Positions 1 to 7,652 of a stretch of 21,614 nucleotides of DNA are shown in pieces (within the stretch, counting starts at the first letter, position 1; every line of letters starts with the position of its first letter). The notes beneath the pieces are model-generated. The model ran no database searches, was not told the DNA's origin, and saw only the letters and a program-made list of their open reading frames with translations. Both the position numbers and the translations under genes were made by a program. Source of the DNA: JAAYYY01 sp964579295 (lineage in GTDB: Bacteria > Chloroflexota > Anaerolineae > Promineifilales > Promineifilaceae); contig CAZOGK010000047.1 in assembly GCA_964579295.1 (NCBI GenBank), positions 1 through 21,614 on the forward strand, given 5' to 3'.

Positions 1-493
1 CATTCTGGTTTCTAACCTCAAAATGTAAGTGAGGGCCAGTAGACCAACCGCTGTTGCCACTGGTACCGATCACCTGGCCCGTACCAACACCAGTACCAAC
101 GTCATTCGGATCGAGATCAAACGCCGTGGCGCTCAGGTGTGCATACCTTGTGCGGTAGCCTCCCGCAGCAAGATGCTGGATGTAAATATGCAATCCGTAT
201 CCGCATATTTGCTGCCCGCCATTGATACATTGAGGATCACCATTAAACCAGCGCACCCGCTCAATTGTCCCGGAAGCGGCTGCGAGCACGGGGTCGTAGC
301 GTAGAAGAAAATCATAGCCGTTATGAGGGGGATTGTAACCCTGACTAATGGCAAAACTACCATAATATGGCGTTGTCAAGAATGGCGCTGGAACTTGGGC
401 TTGAACTTCGGGTGAAGCAATTAGCCCAATGAGAACAGTCATGAAACAAGCAGCCGCCCTGATAATTGACCGGATCATATGCAAATTACTCAT
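1..493 (-). CDS. Secreted M23 (LytM-type) peptidase, C-terminus cut by window edge
   Basis: The minus strand reads open from an ATG at 493 to base 1 (164 codons, no stop). The first ~32 residues form a signal peptide: basic start, hydrophobic core (ACFMTVLIGLIA) and a likely cleavage after VQA. The mature part has the M23 zinc-metallopeptidase pattern: HNGYD (the HxGxD-type metal motif), then YRTRYAHLS, GTGQVIGTSGNSG and GPHLHFE, which carries the HxH metal ligands. The family cleaves peptidoglycan cross-links or binds it outside the membrane. Eight bases separate the start from the stop of the lipoprotein gene upstream, so the two are probably co-transcribed; AAGG lies ~8 nt before the ATG. 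Codon use is less GC-rich than in most of the window. The C-terminus is outside the window, so any further domain is unknown. Confidence 0.88.
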   Translation of the reverse strand, partial: MSNLHMIRSIIRAAACFMTVLIGLIASPEVQAQVPAPFLTTPYYGSFAISQGYNPPHNGYDFLLRYDPVLAAASGTIERVRWFNGDPQCINGGQQICGYGLHIYIQHLAAGGYRTRYAHLSATAFDLDPNDVGTGVGTGQVIGTSGNSGWSTGPHLHFEVRNQN

Positions 494-501
494 CGTTTAC
501 C

Positions 502-1839
502 TTAGTTCCTTAACCAGCTAAGGTTGCCAAACGGACTCTTGAACTGACCATCCTGCGTTAGTTGTTGCAGCCCTGTGCCATCGGCTCGAACGATCCATAG
601 TTCAGGAGCGCCGCTCTGGTCGGAGAGGAAGGCAACCATAGAGCCATCCGGGGACCAGACAGGGGAGATGCCGCGGGCAAGCGCTCTGGCTTCACCCGTA
701 TCCAAATTGAAAGTGTAGACGGTCTGGGCAATGAATTGGCAAGCGATTGGCTCCGCCGAACGCTGCTGATTATCGCAAGGCATTTCCCCTTCGGTCAGAC
801 CTGTGGTAAGGATGTACCGGCCGTCCGGCGACCAGAGTGGCGCATCATAGGCGACGGCAAAGGGCAACTCTAGAAGCCGCCGTTCCCTGGCTTTGACATC
901 AAATATACATAGTGGACCCGTACCAGGTTCGTCAGGTGCGGTGCAGTTGCCCCGATAGATAATATGAGTGCCGTCTGGCGACCAGGCACCAGGATGAAGG
1001 AAGGCGATATTGCCAACATCGACTTCTGCTACTGCATCGCTGCCTGACGCACTGACGAACCACAAAGCATACAACGAATCATACCAGGAGTCGGGCAAAT
1101 TATCGTCAATGTAGGCGACTGTTTGTCCATTCGGGGATATAGCAGCTCCCTGAACGAGTCCTTGAGGGATTGTTAGCGTCGTTATTTCACCGCTTTCTGC
1201 ATTGATGAGCCACAGGCCAGCCAAATCTAACCAAAACAAGAACCGGCGGCTGTCTGGATGCCAGCCGAAGAAGCGACCGCCTTCCCTGTCTGCGAAGTAT
1301 GTCCGGGTCTTACCTGTGACGTGGTCGATCACATAGGGGCGACCACCCGGCTCCACGGAAAGCATAAATACGGAGTACCGGCCGTCCGGTGAAGGATGGA
1401 TTTGGAATGGATTAATAGTGACGTCATGCGGTATTTTGATTGGCTCTGCCCTCCGGTTTATCCTTACTTCAGAATCAACTTCTACCTCAAAATGAGTGTA
1501 AACACCGTGATAAGGCGGCTCTGACAACGTCGCGTAGCGGATGACGCCGGCCGGGCTATGGGGCGGCGTTGGCAAGGGAATAGCCGTCGCTGTGGGCCCC
1601 GGCCTGCGTGTGGGTGTGGGACGCGGTGTGAACAGAGGAGCTGGCGTGAGGGTCGGAGCATAGAACTCCCCAGGTTCTCTCTCAATCAAGGTGGGTGCCG
1701 TCGGCAGCGTGGCCACAACGTCCTCTACCGATGAAGTAGGTCCAGGATAGGCAGGCTCCACTTCCTGTGCGCCGGGCACGCAAGAGGCAAGCAACCAGGA
1801 CATCAGCCCAACCAGGAACACAAGCGCAAACTGGCGCAT
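502..1839 (-). CDS. PD40/TolB-like beta-propeller lipoprotein
   Basis: A 445-residue exported lipoprotein. Residues 1-20 are a type II signal peptide with the lipobox LLASC (Cys20), so the mature protein should be membrane-anchored. Residues ~45-95 are a low-complexity Pro/Thr linker (for example TPRPTPTRRPGPT), common in Chloroflexota surface proteins. From ~140 to the end there are at least six WD40-like PD40 blades, each with a SPDGxx-type signature: SPDGRYSVFML, HPDSRRFLFWL, SPNGQTVAYID, SPDGTHIIYRG, SPDGRYILTTG, SPDGSMVAFLS. The last blade ends with ELWIVRADGTGLQQLT, as in TolB-like propellers. Such propellers are binding scaffolds; no catalytic residues are evident and the ligand is unknown. 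It lies directly upstream of the M23 peptidase, so a cell-envelope role is plausible. Confidence 0.85.
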   Translation of the reverse strand: MRQFALVFLVGLMSWLLASCVPGAQEVEPAYPGPTSSVEDVVATLPTAPTLIEREPGEFYAPTLTPAPLFTPRPTPTRRPGPTATAIPLPTPPHSPAGVIRYATLSEPPYHGVYTHFEVEVDSEVRINRRAEPIKIPHDVTINPFQIHPSPDGRYSVFMLSVEPGGRPYVIDHVTGKTRTYFADREGGRFFGWHPDSRRFLFWLDLAGLWLINAESGEITTLTIPQGLVQGAAISPNGQTVAYIDDNLPDSWYDSLYALWFVSASGSDAVAEVDVGNIAFLHPGAWSPDGTHIIYRGNCTAPDEPGTGPLCIFDVKARERRLLELPFAVAYDAPLWSPDGRYILTTGLTEGEMPCDNQQRSAEPIACQFIAQTVYTFNLDTGEARALARGISPVWSPDGSMVAFLSDQSGAPELWIVRADGTGLQQLTQDGQFKSPFGNLSWLRN

Positions 1840-2314
1840 CTCGACCTCCAGGCCTGGATAGAAGGCGTGAAAACCTTCGCTGTGTGACAGGTGAATTTGG
1901 GTTCAGCTTACGTCGCACACATCCCACCCTAGTGCTCCGACTGCGTATATTTGAAGTTTAGGAAGTACGCGGTTACCGTTCTTGACAGGCAGTTTACGCC
2001 AAGCTTGGCGCTGTGGCGCCAACTACGAACTTATATTCGTACTTTATGTTAAACTTGAAATTATGCAGCAAAAGTAAGCAATCACAGCGTACCTAAAGGA
2101 AAAATGTGTTGTCAATAGGAGAAAAGTCTGGGGTGTGATTCAAAGATTCGCGAGGGGTTCTTGGCGGGGTGGGAAAACGTTACCACGTGTGCCATCACCG
2201 GAAAGGTGGGAGATGGGATGGTAAGCAGCGAGATGGAAGAAGGATAGCAGACAGGCTACGAACGGCTGGTCGGAGACGTGGCAGCGTGACGCAAAGCACA
2301 TCCACGGGCGACAT
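1840..2314. other. Gene-free stretch of ~475 bp
   Basis: No convincing coding region is seen on either strand; short frames here lack a ribosome site and family resemblance. It lies downstream of the CoA-transferase gene and upstream of the lipoprotein gene, so it should hold the terminator of the former and the promoter of the latter. Positions ~1960-2110 are distinctly AT-richer than the flanks. The only structured part is the dyad cluster at 1997-2041. I could not find a clear intrinsic terminator for the CoA-transferase gene. Confidence 0.6.
1997..2041. promoter_or_regulatory. Cluster of three overlapping or adjacent dyads, candidate operator
   Basis: 1997-2010 is a perfect 14-bp palindrome, CGCCAAGCTTGGCG. 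Its right arm also pairs with a third copy: TTGGCGC (2005-2011), a 4-nt spacer, GCGCCAA (2016-2022). Directly after it lies TACGAA-N6-TTCGTA (2024-2041). That last dyad contains CGAAC-N4-ATTCG (2026-2039), one base from the Bacillus-type LexA consensus CGAAC-N4-GTTCG. The arrangement, 160-200 bp upstream of the lipoprotein start, suggests a regulator site. No regulator is identified. Confidence 0.4.
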
Positions 2315-3607
2315 TTAGAGGTAACCGAGTTCTTTCGCGCTCGCCGCCAGCTGATCACGAAAGCTCGGATGCGCTACATTGATCAGCTCTTTGGCGCGCT
2401 CCCGAACTGGCTTGCCGTAGAGCGAGGCGACGCCGTATTCGGTGACGACGTAGTGTACGTCATTGCGGGTGGTCACGACGCCAGCTCCCTCGTAGAGCAT
2501 GGGGACAATGCGGCTCACCTCTCCCTCACGGGCGGTAGAGAGAAGCGCAATGATCGGGATGCCGCCCTTCGAGCGCGCCGCGCCGCGGATGAAGTCTAGC
2601 TGCCCGCCGACGCCGCTGTAGAAGCGTGGGCCAATGCTATCGGCGTTCACCTGGCCCGTGAGATCGACCTGGAGGGCTGAGTTGATCGCCACCATCGTAT
2701 CATTCTGCGCGATGTTGAAGGGATCGTTGACGTAGTCGGTCGGATGCAGCTCGATGAGCGGGTTATTGTTGACAAAGTCATACAGGCGCTGGCTGCCGAA
2801 GAGGAAGCCGGCGATGATTTTTCCAGGATGGAAGTTCTTGCGCGCACAGGTAATCACCCCGGCGTCTACCAGGTCACTGACGCCGTCCGAGAAGAGCTCT
2901 GTGTGCACGCCCAGGTCACGATGGGTGGTCAGATTGCGCAGGACGGCGTCGGGAATGCTGCCGATGCCCATCTGCAGGGTGGCGCCGTCCGGGATCATCT
3001 CGGCGATGTGCGCCCCCAGCTGCAGGTGCTCCGCCTCGCTGCCGGAGCCGGGCGCTTCAGGCAGCGGGTAATCTACCTCGACGATGTGGTGGAGGCGGCT
3101 GACGTGAATAAAGGCATCGCCCAACGTGCGCGGCATGCGCGGGTTGATCTCGGCGATGATCACTTTGGCGACTTCGGCCGCCGGCTTGGTGGTCCCCACC
3201 TCGACGCCGAAGCTGCAGAAGCCGTGCGAGTCGGGCGGCGTCAACGAGATCAGGGCCACGTCGATCGGTAGGACGGTACGGAAGAGGCGGGGAATCTCCG
3301 ACAGGAAAACGGGCGTAAAATCTGCCAGCCCTTGCTGCACGGCGGCGCGCACGTTGTGGCCAATGAAGAGGGCGTTGACGCGGAACGACTCCTGGAACTC
3401 GGGCGCCACGTAGGGCGCCGGGGCAAAGGTAAGGATGTGGGTAATCTCGACGCCGCGCAGCGCCGGGGCGCGCCGGGTGAGGCCCGCCGACAGCTCGACC
3501 GGGACGCCCGCGCCGCCGCCAATGTAGATACGGTTGCCTGACTGGATGGCAGCCAGAGCTGTGTCAACGTCGGTTACTTTGCGGCGATATATCTCTTCCC
3601 AATTCAT
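2315..3607 (-). CDS. Acyl-CoA transferase/hydrolase (acetyl-CoA hydrolase/4-hydroxybutyrate CoA-transferase family)
   Basis: A 430-residue soluble enzyme, full length for the family that moves CoA between an acyl-CoA and a carboxylate (4-hydroxybutyrate or butyrate CoA-transferases) or hydrolyses acyl-CoA. Visible features: GGGAGVP near residue 30, LQMGIGSIPDAV (211-222), the CoA-loop glycine motif, and HTELFSDGV, whose Glu237 sits where the family has its catalytic glutamate that forms the CoA-thioester intermediate. Near the C-terminus is VVTEYGVASLYGKPVRER, typical of this family. Its ATG overlaps the TGA of alanine dehydrogenase (ATGA), so the two are translationally coupled. With the aminotransferase and 2-oxoacid oxidoreductase elsewhere in the window it could release branched or short fatty acids from acyl-CoA. 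The acyl substrate cannot be read from sequence. Confidence 0.88.
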   Translation of the reverse strand: MNWEEIYRRKVTDVDTALAAIQSGNRIYIGGGAGVPVELSAGLTRRAPALRGVEITHILTFAPAPYVAPEFQESFRVNALFIGHNVRAAVQQGLADFTPVFLSEIPRLFRTVLPIDVALISLTPPDSHGFCSFGVEVGTTKPAAEVAKVIIAEINPRMPRTLGDAFIHVSRLHHIVEVDYPLPEAPGSGSEAEHLQLGAHIAEMIPDGATLQMGIGSIPDAVLRNLTTHRDLGVHTELFSDGVSDLVDAGVITCARKNFHPGKIIAGFLFGSQRLYDFVNNNPLIELHPTDYVNDPFNIAQNDTMVAINSALQVDLTGQVNADSIGPRFYSGVGGQLDFIRGAARSKGGIPIIALLSTAREGEVSRIVPMLYEGAGVVTTRNDVHYVVTEYGVASLYGKPVRERAKELINVAHPSFRDQLAASAKELGYL

Positions 3608-4737
3608 GCGGCGAGACCCCCAGGTAAGATGTAGTCAGGTAAGTCAGGGTCAACGGGCTGGCCGAGCGCGGCAGCAACGGCGGGATGGGCCAGCCGTCCC
3701 TGGAAAACGTTCACGCCCCGCGCCAGGGCCCGGTGCTGGCGCAACCCCTCGGGGAAGTTTTCCAGCGCCAGGAGGAAGGGCACGGCCGCGTTGGTCATGG
3801 CGTGGCTCGTCGTCCGCGCCACCGTCGAGGTCAGATTAGGCACGCAATAATGAATAACGCCGTTCTCGACGAAGGTGGGGTTGCGCAGCGTGGTCGGCCG
3901 GCTGGTTTCGACGCAGCCGCCCTGGTCAATTGAAAAGTCAATGATGGCGGAGCCGGGCCGCATCTGCGCCACCATGTCGCGTGTCACGACCGTGGGCGCG
4001 CGCTGCGCGCGGTGCAGCACAGACCCAACCACGACATCGGCAAAGCGAGTGGTGCGGCGCACGTTGACCTCGGTGGCAATCATCGTCGTGGCGCGTCCCT
4101 GCATCAGGGCGTCGGCCCGTTGCAGCGGATGCAAATGGGCATCGAGCAGCGTGACCTGGCTGCCCGCGCCGAGAAAGCCGCGCGCCGCGTTGCAACCCAG
4201 AACGCCGGCGCCGATGATAACCACCGCAGCCGGCGGCACGCCCGGGATGCCGGAGAGCAGCGTGCCCCGGCCGCCATGGGTACTCATCAGCAGCTGGCCG
4301 GCAATAACCGGGGCCAGTCGTCCGGCGACCTCGCTCATGGGCACCAGAGCTGGAAGCATGCCATCGTCTTCCTCGATCATTTCGTAGGCAATGGCCGTCA
4401 TCTTCTTCTCGGCGAACGCACGCACAAGATCAGGGGAAGAGACAGATAGATGAAGGAAGCAGATAAGCGTCTGCCCATGCCGGAAGAGATGGTGTTCCTC
4501 GGCGGTGGGACGCGCCACCTTGACGACCACATCCGCGCGCCCGTAGACCTCTTCCGCCGAATAGACAAGCTGCGCGCCGGCGTCGATATAGCTGCTGTCG
4601 GGGAATCCGGCCCCCATGCCGGCCGCTCGCTCGACGTAGACAGTGTGGCCGGCGTTAACCAGCACGGCCACGCCGGCCGGCGTTATACTGACACGGCTCT
4701 CCAGATCACGTATTTCCTTAGGAATCCCAAATTCCAT
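3604..4737 (-). CDS. ald: Alanine dehydrogenase
   Basis: A 377-residue NAD-dependent enzyme that interconverts L-alanine and pyruvate plus ammonium. The start at 4737 gives the family N-terminus MEFGIPKEIRDLESRV and has GAGG 5 nt upstream; a frame extension to 4803 adds 22 unrelated residues and is rejected. Visible landmarks: Arg15, Lys73 in VVVKVARP, His96 in FLHLS (substrate and catalytic positions of the Ald family), STHGGRGTLLSG, the Rossmann motif GAGVLG (175-180), and IIDFSIDQGG with the catalytic Asp. Transhydrogenase alpha subunits share this fold, but the length and the absence of a membrane tail favour Ald. It is coupled to the CoA-transferase gene by an ATGA overlap. The likely role is disposal or recycling of amino groups during amino-acid fermentation. 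Confidence 0.9.
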   Translation of the reverse strand: MEFGIPKEIRDLESRVSITPAGVAVLVNAGHTVYVERAAGMGAGFPDSSYIDAGAQLVYSAEEVYGRADVVVKVARPTAEEHHLFRHGQTLICFLHLSVSSPDLVRAFAEKKMTAIAYEMIEEDDGMLPALVPMSEVAGRLAPVIAGQLLMSTHGGRGTLLSGIPGVPPAAVVIIGAGVLGCNAARGFLGAGSQVTLLDAHLHPLQRADALMQGRATTMIATEVNVRRTTRFADVVVGSVLHRAQRAPTVVTRDMVAQMRPGSAIIDFSIDQGGCVETSRPTTLRNPTFVENGVIHYCVPNLTSTVARTTSHAMTNAAVPFLLALENFPEGLRQHRALARGVNVFQGRLAHPAVAAALGQPVDPDLPDYILPGGLAA

Positions 4738-4785
4738 CTCGTCCTCTTTTCTGTAGCCGGCGCCCGCGCCGGCTGGCTCGCAGTG

Positions 4786-4801
4786 GGTAACGGCTGTCAC
4801 C
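4786..4801 (-). promoter_or_regulatory. Single GGTAA-N6-TCACC box upstream of ald
   Basis: The imperfect dyad GGTAA-CGGCTG-TCACC matches the boxes in front of three other operons in this window (core GTAAC-N4-GTCAC, same as the box at 5898-5913). It lies 48 bp upstream of the ald start, in the 107-bp gap after the CBS gene. Unlike the others it has no partner box 22 bp away and no convincing -10 element at the expected spacing, so it may be a chance match. Confidence 0.3.
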
Positions 4802-4844
4802 ACGACGACTAACAGCTACGAGCTACCTTCACGACAGGGGAAGG

Positions 4845-5291
4845 TCAAATACCGGCGGCTGGTTCTGCCTGCTGTAGCCAGTCCTGTACGACCATGCGGA
4901 AGATGTCACACTCCGTAATGATGCCCACCAGCTCGCCGGCAGCATTGAGCACGGGCAAGCCGCCGACCTTGTGGGCGAGCATGAGCTGGGCCGCTTCGCC
5001 GAGGGTGGCGGCTTCCACAATCGTCACAGGGTGCGACGTCATGATCGCTTTAACAGGAAGCTGGGCGAGCAGGGCGCTCACTTCCCATATGCTTAAGGAG
5101 ACGACGCCCGAAGGTTCCGCGCCGCGCAGGTCGCCGAGCGTGACAATGCCCACGAGCTCGCCCTCATGCACAACCGGTAGGTGGCGGATACTATGCGCCA
5201 TCATCAGACGATGGGCCTCGGGGAGCGCCGTTTCAGGCCCGACCGTGATGGGATCGGGAATCATCCACGCGCGTACCTTCTCACATTTCAT
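4845..5291 (-). CDS. CBS-pair (Bateman) protein
   Basis: A 148-residue protein made of two CBS domains: residues ~8-58 (MIPDPITVGPETALPEAHRL, then LPVVHEGELVGIVTLGDL) and ~78-137 (AIMTSHPVTIVEAATLGEAA, then LPVLNAAGELVGIITECDI). Each ends in the usual GIVT/GIIT-x-x-D nucleotide-contact motif. Stand-alone CBS pairs bind adenine nucleotides and act as energy or redox sensors; the partner is unknown. AAGGAG lies 7 nt before the ATG. It follows the receiver gene by 29 bp and is very probably in its operon. The hypoxia-induced mycobacterial protein Hrp1 (Rv2626c) is a CBS pair of similar size in the DosR regulon, a parallel that matters given the DosR-like system nearby. Confidence 0.9.
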   Translation of the reverse strand: MKCEKVRAWMIPDPITVGPETALPEAHRLMMAHSIRHLPVVHEGELVGIVTLGDLRGAEPSGVVSLSIWEVSALLAQLPVKAIMTSHPVTIVEAATLGEAAQLMLAHKVGGLPVLNAAGELVGIITECDIFRMVVQDWLQQAEPAAGI

Positions 5292-5320
5292 GCTAACGCT
5301 CCTTCTGCAGCTTCGCTGTC

Positions 5321-5761
5321 TCAGGCAATCGGCGCCTGGCCTGGCTCCCTGGTGCGGCCAGCGCGCCCAGGAAATCTGGCCGCTGCCTCCGCCGCTACCG
5401 CCTCAATCTCGTCGATGAGGCGCTTTGTATCGATATCCTTAAGAAGATAGCGGGAGGCGCCGGCCTGCATGACGCAATTGCGTTCCGCCTCGTCGACAAA
5501 GGAGGTGAGCACAATAACCGCCGCCGCGCGCGCGGCCCGCCGGCAGACAAAGGCCGCCACCGGCTCGCACTCACCGTCGGACTTCCACTTGAGTTCCAGG
5601 ATGACGACGTCGGGTTTGGTGATGGCGAGACAGTCCAGGCCATCCTGAAACACCGACTGGGCGCCAACAACTTCAATAGACGCTACCGAGCCCAGGCGTG
5701 CTGCCAGCGCCTCGCAGACTGCCGGGTATTCGTCGATGATGTGGACCCGAATACTCTCCAT
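5321..5761 (-). CDS. Stand-alone receiver-domain protein with Glu at the phospho-acceptor position
   Basis: 146 residues with a CheY-like receiver fold and no output domain. The acidic pair is present (Asp10, Glu11 in IIDEYP), as are the conserved Thr86 (VIVLTSF) and Lys108 (YLLKDID). The site that should be the phosphorylated Asp reads PDVVILELKW, so Glu56 replaces it (GAA codon, bases 5594-5596). In other receivers Asp-to-Glu substitution often mimics the phosphorylated state or removes phosphotransfer, so this is likely a constitutively active or phosphorylation-independent protein. Residues ~125-146 are a basic Ala/Arg-rich tail. No strong Shine-Dalgarno is seen (AGGGC ~5 nt upstream). 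First gene of the operon with the CBS protein; the divergent region upstream carries the boxes at 5898-5936. Confidence 0.82.
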   Translation of the reverse strand: MESIRVHIIDEYPAVCEALAARLGSVASIEVVGAQSVFQDGLDCLAITKPDVVILELKWKSDGECEPVAAFVCRRAARAAAVIVLTSFVDEAERNCVMQAGASRYLLKDIDTKRLIDEIEAVAAEAAARFPGRAGRTREPGQAPIA

Positions 5762-5869
5762 TGTGCCCTGCTTTATCCGTGCCGCCGGCTGTCCCTTCGC
5801 TGCGGCCAGACCTGGGGTTCATCCTGGCTCCCAACACCAGGCGATGAAGCGGGATTGCTTACTGCTCCC

Positions 5870-5936
5870 AGTGTACGGGCAGCGCCTCTCTTTTCGCAGT
5901 AACAAATGTCACAAATGACCGGTGAGGGTTGTCACC
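5870..5936 (-). promoter_or_regulatory. Promoter of receiver/CBS operon with tandem GTGAC-type boxes
   Basis: Read on the minus strand: a distal box GGTGA-CAACCC-TCACC (5921-5936, arms extend to CCGGTGA/TCACCGG at 5919-5938), a proximal box TGTGA-CATTTG-TTACT (5898-5913), and a -10-like TACACT (5870-5875) 22 nt further. If TACACT spans -12 to -7, the box centres are at -42.5 and -65.5, 23 bp apart. There is no separate -35 element, as expected for an activator-dependent promoter. The same boxes could also act on the plus-strand CBS gene at 6060, where TATGAT (5943-5948) and CATAAT (6023-6028) are candidate -10 elements. Confidence 0.55.
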
Positions 5937-6059
5937 GGCCCTTATGATGGGCGGTAGGGTCGGACCAGGCCACCGCGCCCGCTGTGAGGGAAGCGTTAGC
6001 GGCGCGCGGCGGGCGCTTGAGGCATAATTGGCACCACAGTCGCCATGGAGAGGAGTATC

Positions 6060-6515
6060 ATGACCCCTATTTATTTCGTGCAGGATCTGATGACGCCCAA
6101 CCCGGATACCATTGCTGCCAGCGCTACCCTGCGCGCCGTCTTGCAGCGGATGAAGCACGACAACTGCCGGCAGTTACCGGTGGTTGACGACGAGGGGCGG
6201 TTGGTGGGGATCATCACTGACCGCGACGTGCGCCTGGCTATGAACTCGCCCCTAATACTGCGCGAGCGCTGGCAGGACGAAACCCTCCTCGACACGATGA
6301 CGGCGGAGAGCTGTATGACGCCCGAACCGCTCACCGTGACGCCGACGATGCCAGCTTACCAGGCAGTAGAGATGCTGGCGATGTACAAGTTCGGCGCCCT
6401 GCCTGTCGTCGCCGGGGAGACGCTCGTCGGTATTCTTACCGTCACAGACGTTCTGAGGCTCTTTGTGCGGGAGCAGCGGGCGCGGGCGAACGCCGATGAA
6501 ATTTTGGACGCCTAG
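6060..6515 (+). CDS. CBS-pair (Bateman) protein
   Basis: 151 residues, two CBS domains: residues ~7-60 (DLMTPNPDTIAASATLRAVL, LPVVDDEGRLVGIITDRDV) and ~84-140 (SCMTPEPLTVTPTMPAYQAV, LPVVAGETLVGILTVTDV). The IITDRD motif is the usual ribose-phosphate contact. I chose the ATG at 6060 because GGAGAGGAG lies just before it; an in-frame ATG at 6045 sits on top of that ribosome site. It is divergent from the receiver/CBS operon and its stop overlaps the stop of the convergent histidine kinase gene by 3-4 bases. Two separate CBS pairs around one two-component system suggest linked sensing of energy state and oxygen/redox, but no partner can be named. Confidence 0.9.
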   Translation: MTPIYFVQDLMTPNPDTIAASATLRAVLQRMKHDNCRQLPVVDDEGRLVGIITDRDVRLAMNSPLILRERWQDETLLDTMTAESCMTPEPLTVTPTMPAYQAVEMLAMYKFGALPVVAGETLVGILTVTDVLRLFVREQRARANADEILDA

Positions 6516-7651
6516 ACAGGAAGGCGCATCCTGATGGTGGTGCCGGCGCCGGGCTGCGAGGCGACCTCAAAATAGCCGTTGCGCTCCTCGGCCCGAGCGC
6601 GCATGTTCGCCAGGCCGTGGCCCGTGCTCTGGATGCGGCTGTTCACGTCGAAACCAACGCCGTCGTCGCTGACCGAGAGGGTGACAGTGTGATCGCGCCG
6701 CTCGGCGCACACTTTCACATGGCTGGCGCGGGCATGACGCGCGATGTTCGCCAGGGCTTCCTGGGCGGTAAAGAAGAGGGCGCGCGCAACCGGCTGGGGA
6801 ACCAGGGCGACAACCTCTGCCGGCGCGTCCAGCTCGACGGGCACCATCGTATTGGCCTGGAACTCGCGGGCCAGCCGGGCAAGCCCTTCGCTCAGATTGC
6901 CCTCAAAGCGGCGCGGGCGCAGGTCGAGAATGAAGTTGCGGATGTCGCGGATGGTGTCGTTCAGCCCGGCGATCGCGGCGTCAATGAGCCGCACCGGTTC
7001 TTCCTCGTCGTCTTCCTGCAGCAAAAGACGGACCGACTCCAGGGTGAGACCGACGGCGTAGATAGCCTGGATGACGCCGTCGTGCAGGTCCATGCCAATG
7101 CGCGAGCGCTCCTCGACAATGGCCGTGCGCCCCACCTGCTCGTAGAGGCGCGCGTTGGTGATGGCGATGGCCGCGTGGGCGGCCAGCAGCTCAATCACGT
7201 CTTCGTCATTGCGGGTGAACTCTGAGCCGTCCAGCTTTTCGGCGAGATAGAGGTTGCCGAGGATTTCGTTACCGGCCTTGATGGGCACGCCGAGAAAGGC
7301 TTTCATGGGCGGATGGCCGGGCGGGAAGCCCACCGAGCGCGGGTCGTCCCCGATGCTCGGGATGCGGATGGTGCGGCCCTCGCGCAGGATGGCGCCCAAC
7401 AGCCCCAGCCCTTGCGGCAGATGGTCGATGGACGCCGTAACGTCAGGGGCCATGCCGATGTGGATGAAGCGCGCCAGCCGGCCGCTGCCGTCGGGGATGC
7501 CCAGCGCCACATAGCGCGCGCCCGCAAGTTGCCTGGCCGACTCCACAATCTGATGCAGGGTCTTGTCGAGCGATAGGTTGCCGGCAACGGCCAGCGCGGC
7601 TTGATTGAGGGCTGCTAATGCGTCGGATGAAATCCGTACCCCAGAGGCCAT
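6512..7651 (-). CDS. GAF-domain sensor histidine kinase, DosS/DosT-like (NarL-type HisKA_3)
   Basis: 379 residues, soluble. One GAF domain at ~25-168, HisKA_3 dimerisation at ~178-250 with the phospho-acceptor in ERSRIGMDLHDGVIQ (His190), and an ATPase domain at ~280-379: EALANIARHARA (N box), SDDGVGFD (G1), GHGLANMRARA (G2). The GAF carries HPPMKAFLGVPI followed by GNLYLAEK. Aligned by eye with mycobacterial DosS GAF-A, His113 falls on the proximal haem ligand (His149) and Tyr135, exactly 22 residues later, on the distal-pocket Tyr171. Haem binding and O2/NO/CO sensing are therefore plausible but unproven; a haem-free GAF with the same motif remains possible. It starts one base after the response regulator stop, so the pair is co-translated. 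Confidence 0.88.
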   Translation of the reverse strand: MASGVRISSDALAALNQAALAVAGNLSLDKTLHQIVESARQLAGARYVALGIPDGSGRLARFIHIGMAPDVTASIDHLPQGLGLLGAILREGRTIRIPSIGDDPRSVGFPPGHPPMKAFLGVPIKAGNEILGNLYLAEKLDGSEFTRNDEDVIELLAAHAAIAITNARLYEQVGRTAIVEERSRIGMDLHDGVIQAIYAVGLTLESVRLLLQEDDEEEPVRLIDAAIAGLNDTIRDIRNFILDLRPRRFEGNLSEGLARLAREFQANTMVPVELDAPAEVVALVPQPVARALFFTAQEALANIARHARASHVKVCAERRDHTVTLSVSDDGVGFDVNSRIQSTGHGLANMRARAEERNGYFEVASQPGAGTTIRMRLPV

Positions 7652-7652
7652 G

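Noticed and set aside
2140..2358. Minus-strand frame of 72 residues in the gap
   Set aside because: Overlaps the CoA-transferase C-terminus, no ribosome site, no recognisable family.
2744..3271. Plus-strand frame of 175 residues
   Set aside because: Antisense to the CoA-transferase gene, whose motifs are unambiguous.
4738..4803. Upstream start for alanine dehydrogenase
   Set aside because: Adds 22 residues unlike the family and crosses the ribosome site GAGG just before 4737.
5943..5948. TATGAT as the main promoter of the plus-strand CBS gene
   Set aside because: A good -10 by sequence, but the boxes would then lie at -26.5 and -49.5, unlike the other promoters, and no -35 fits; kept only as a possibility.
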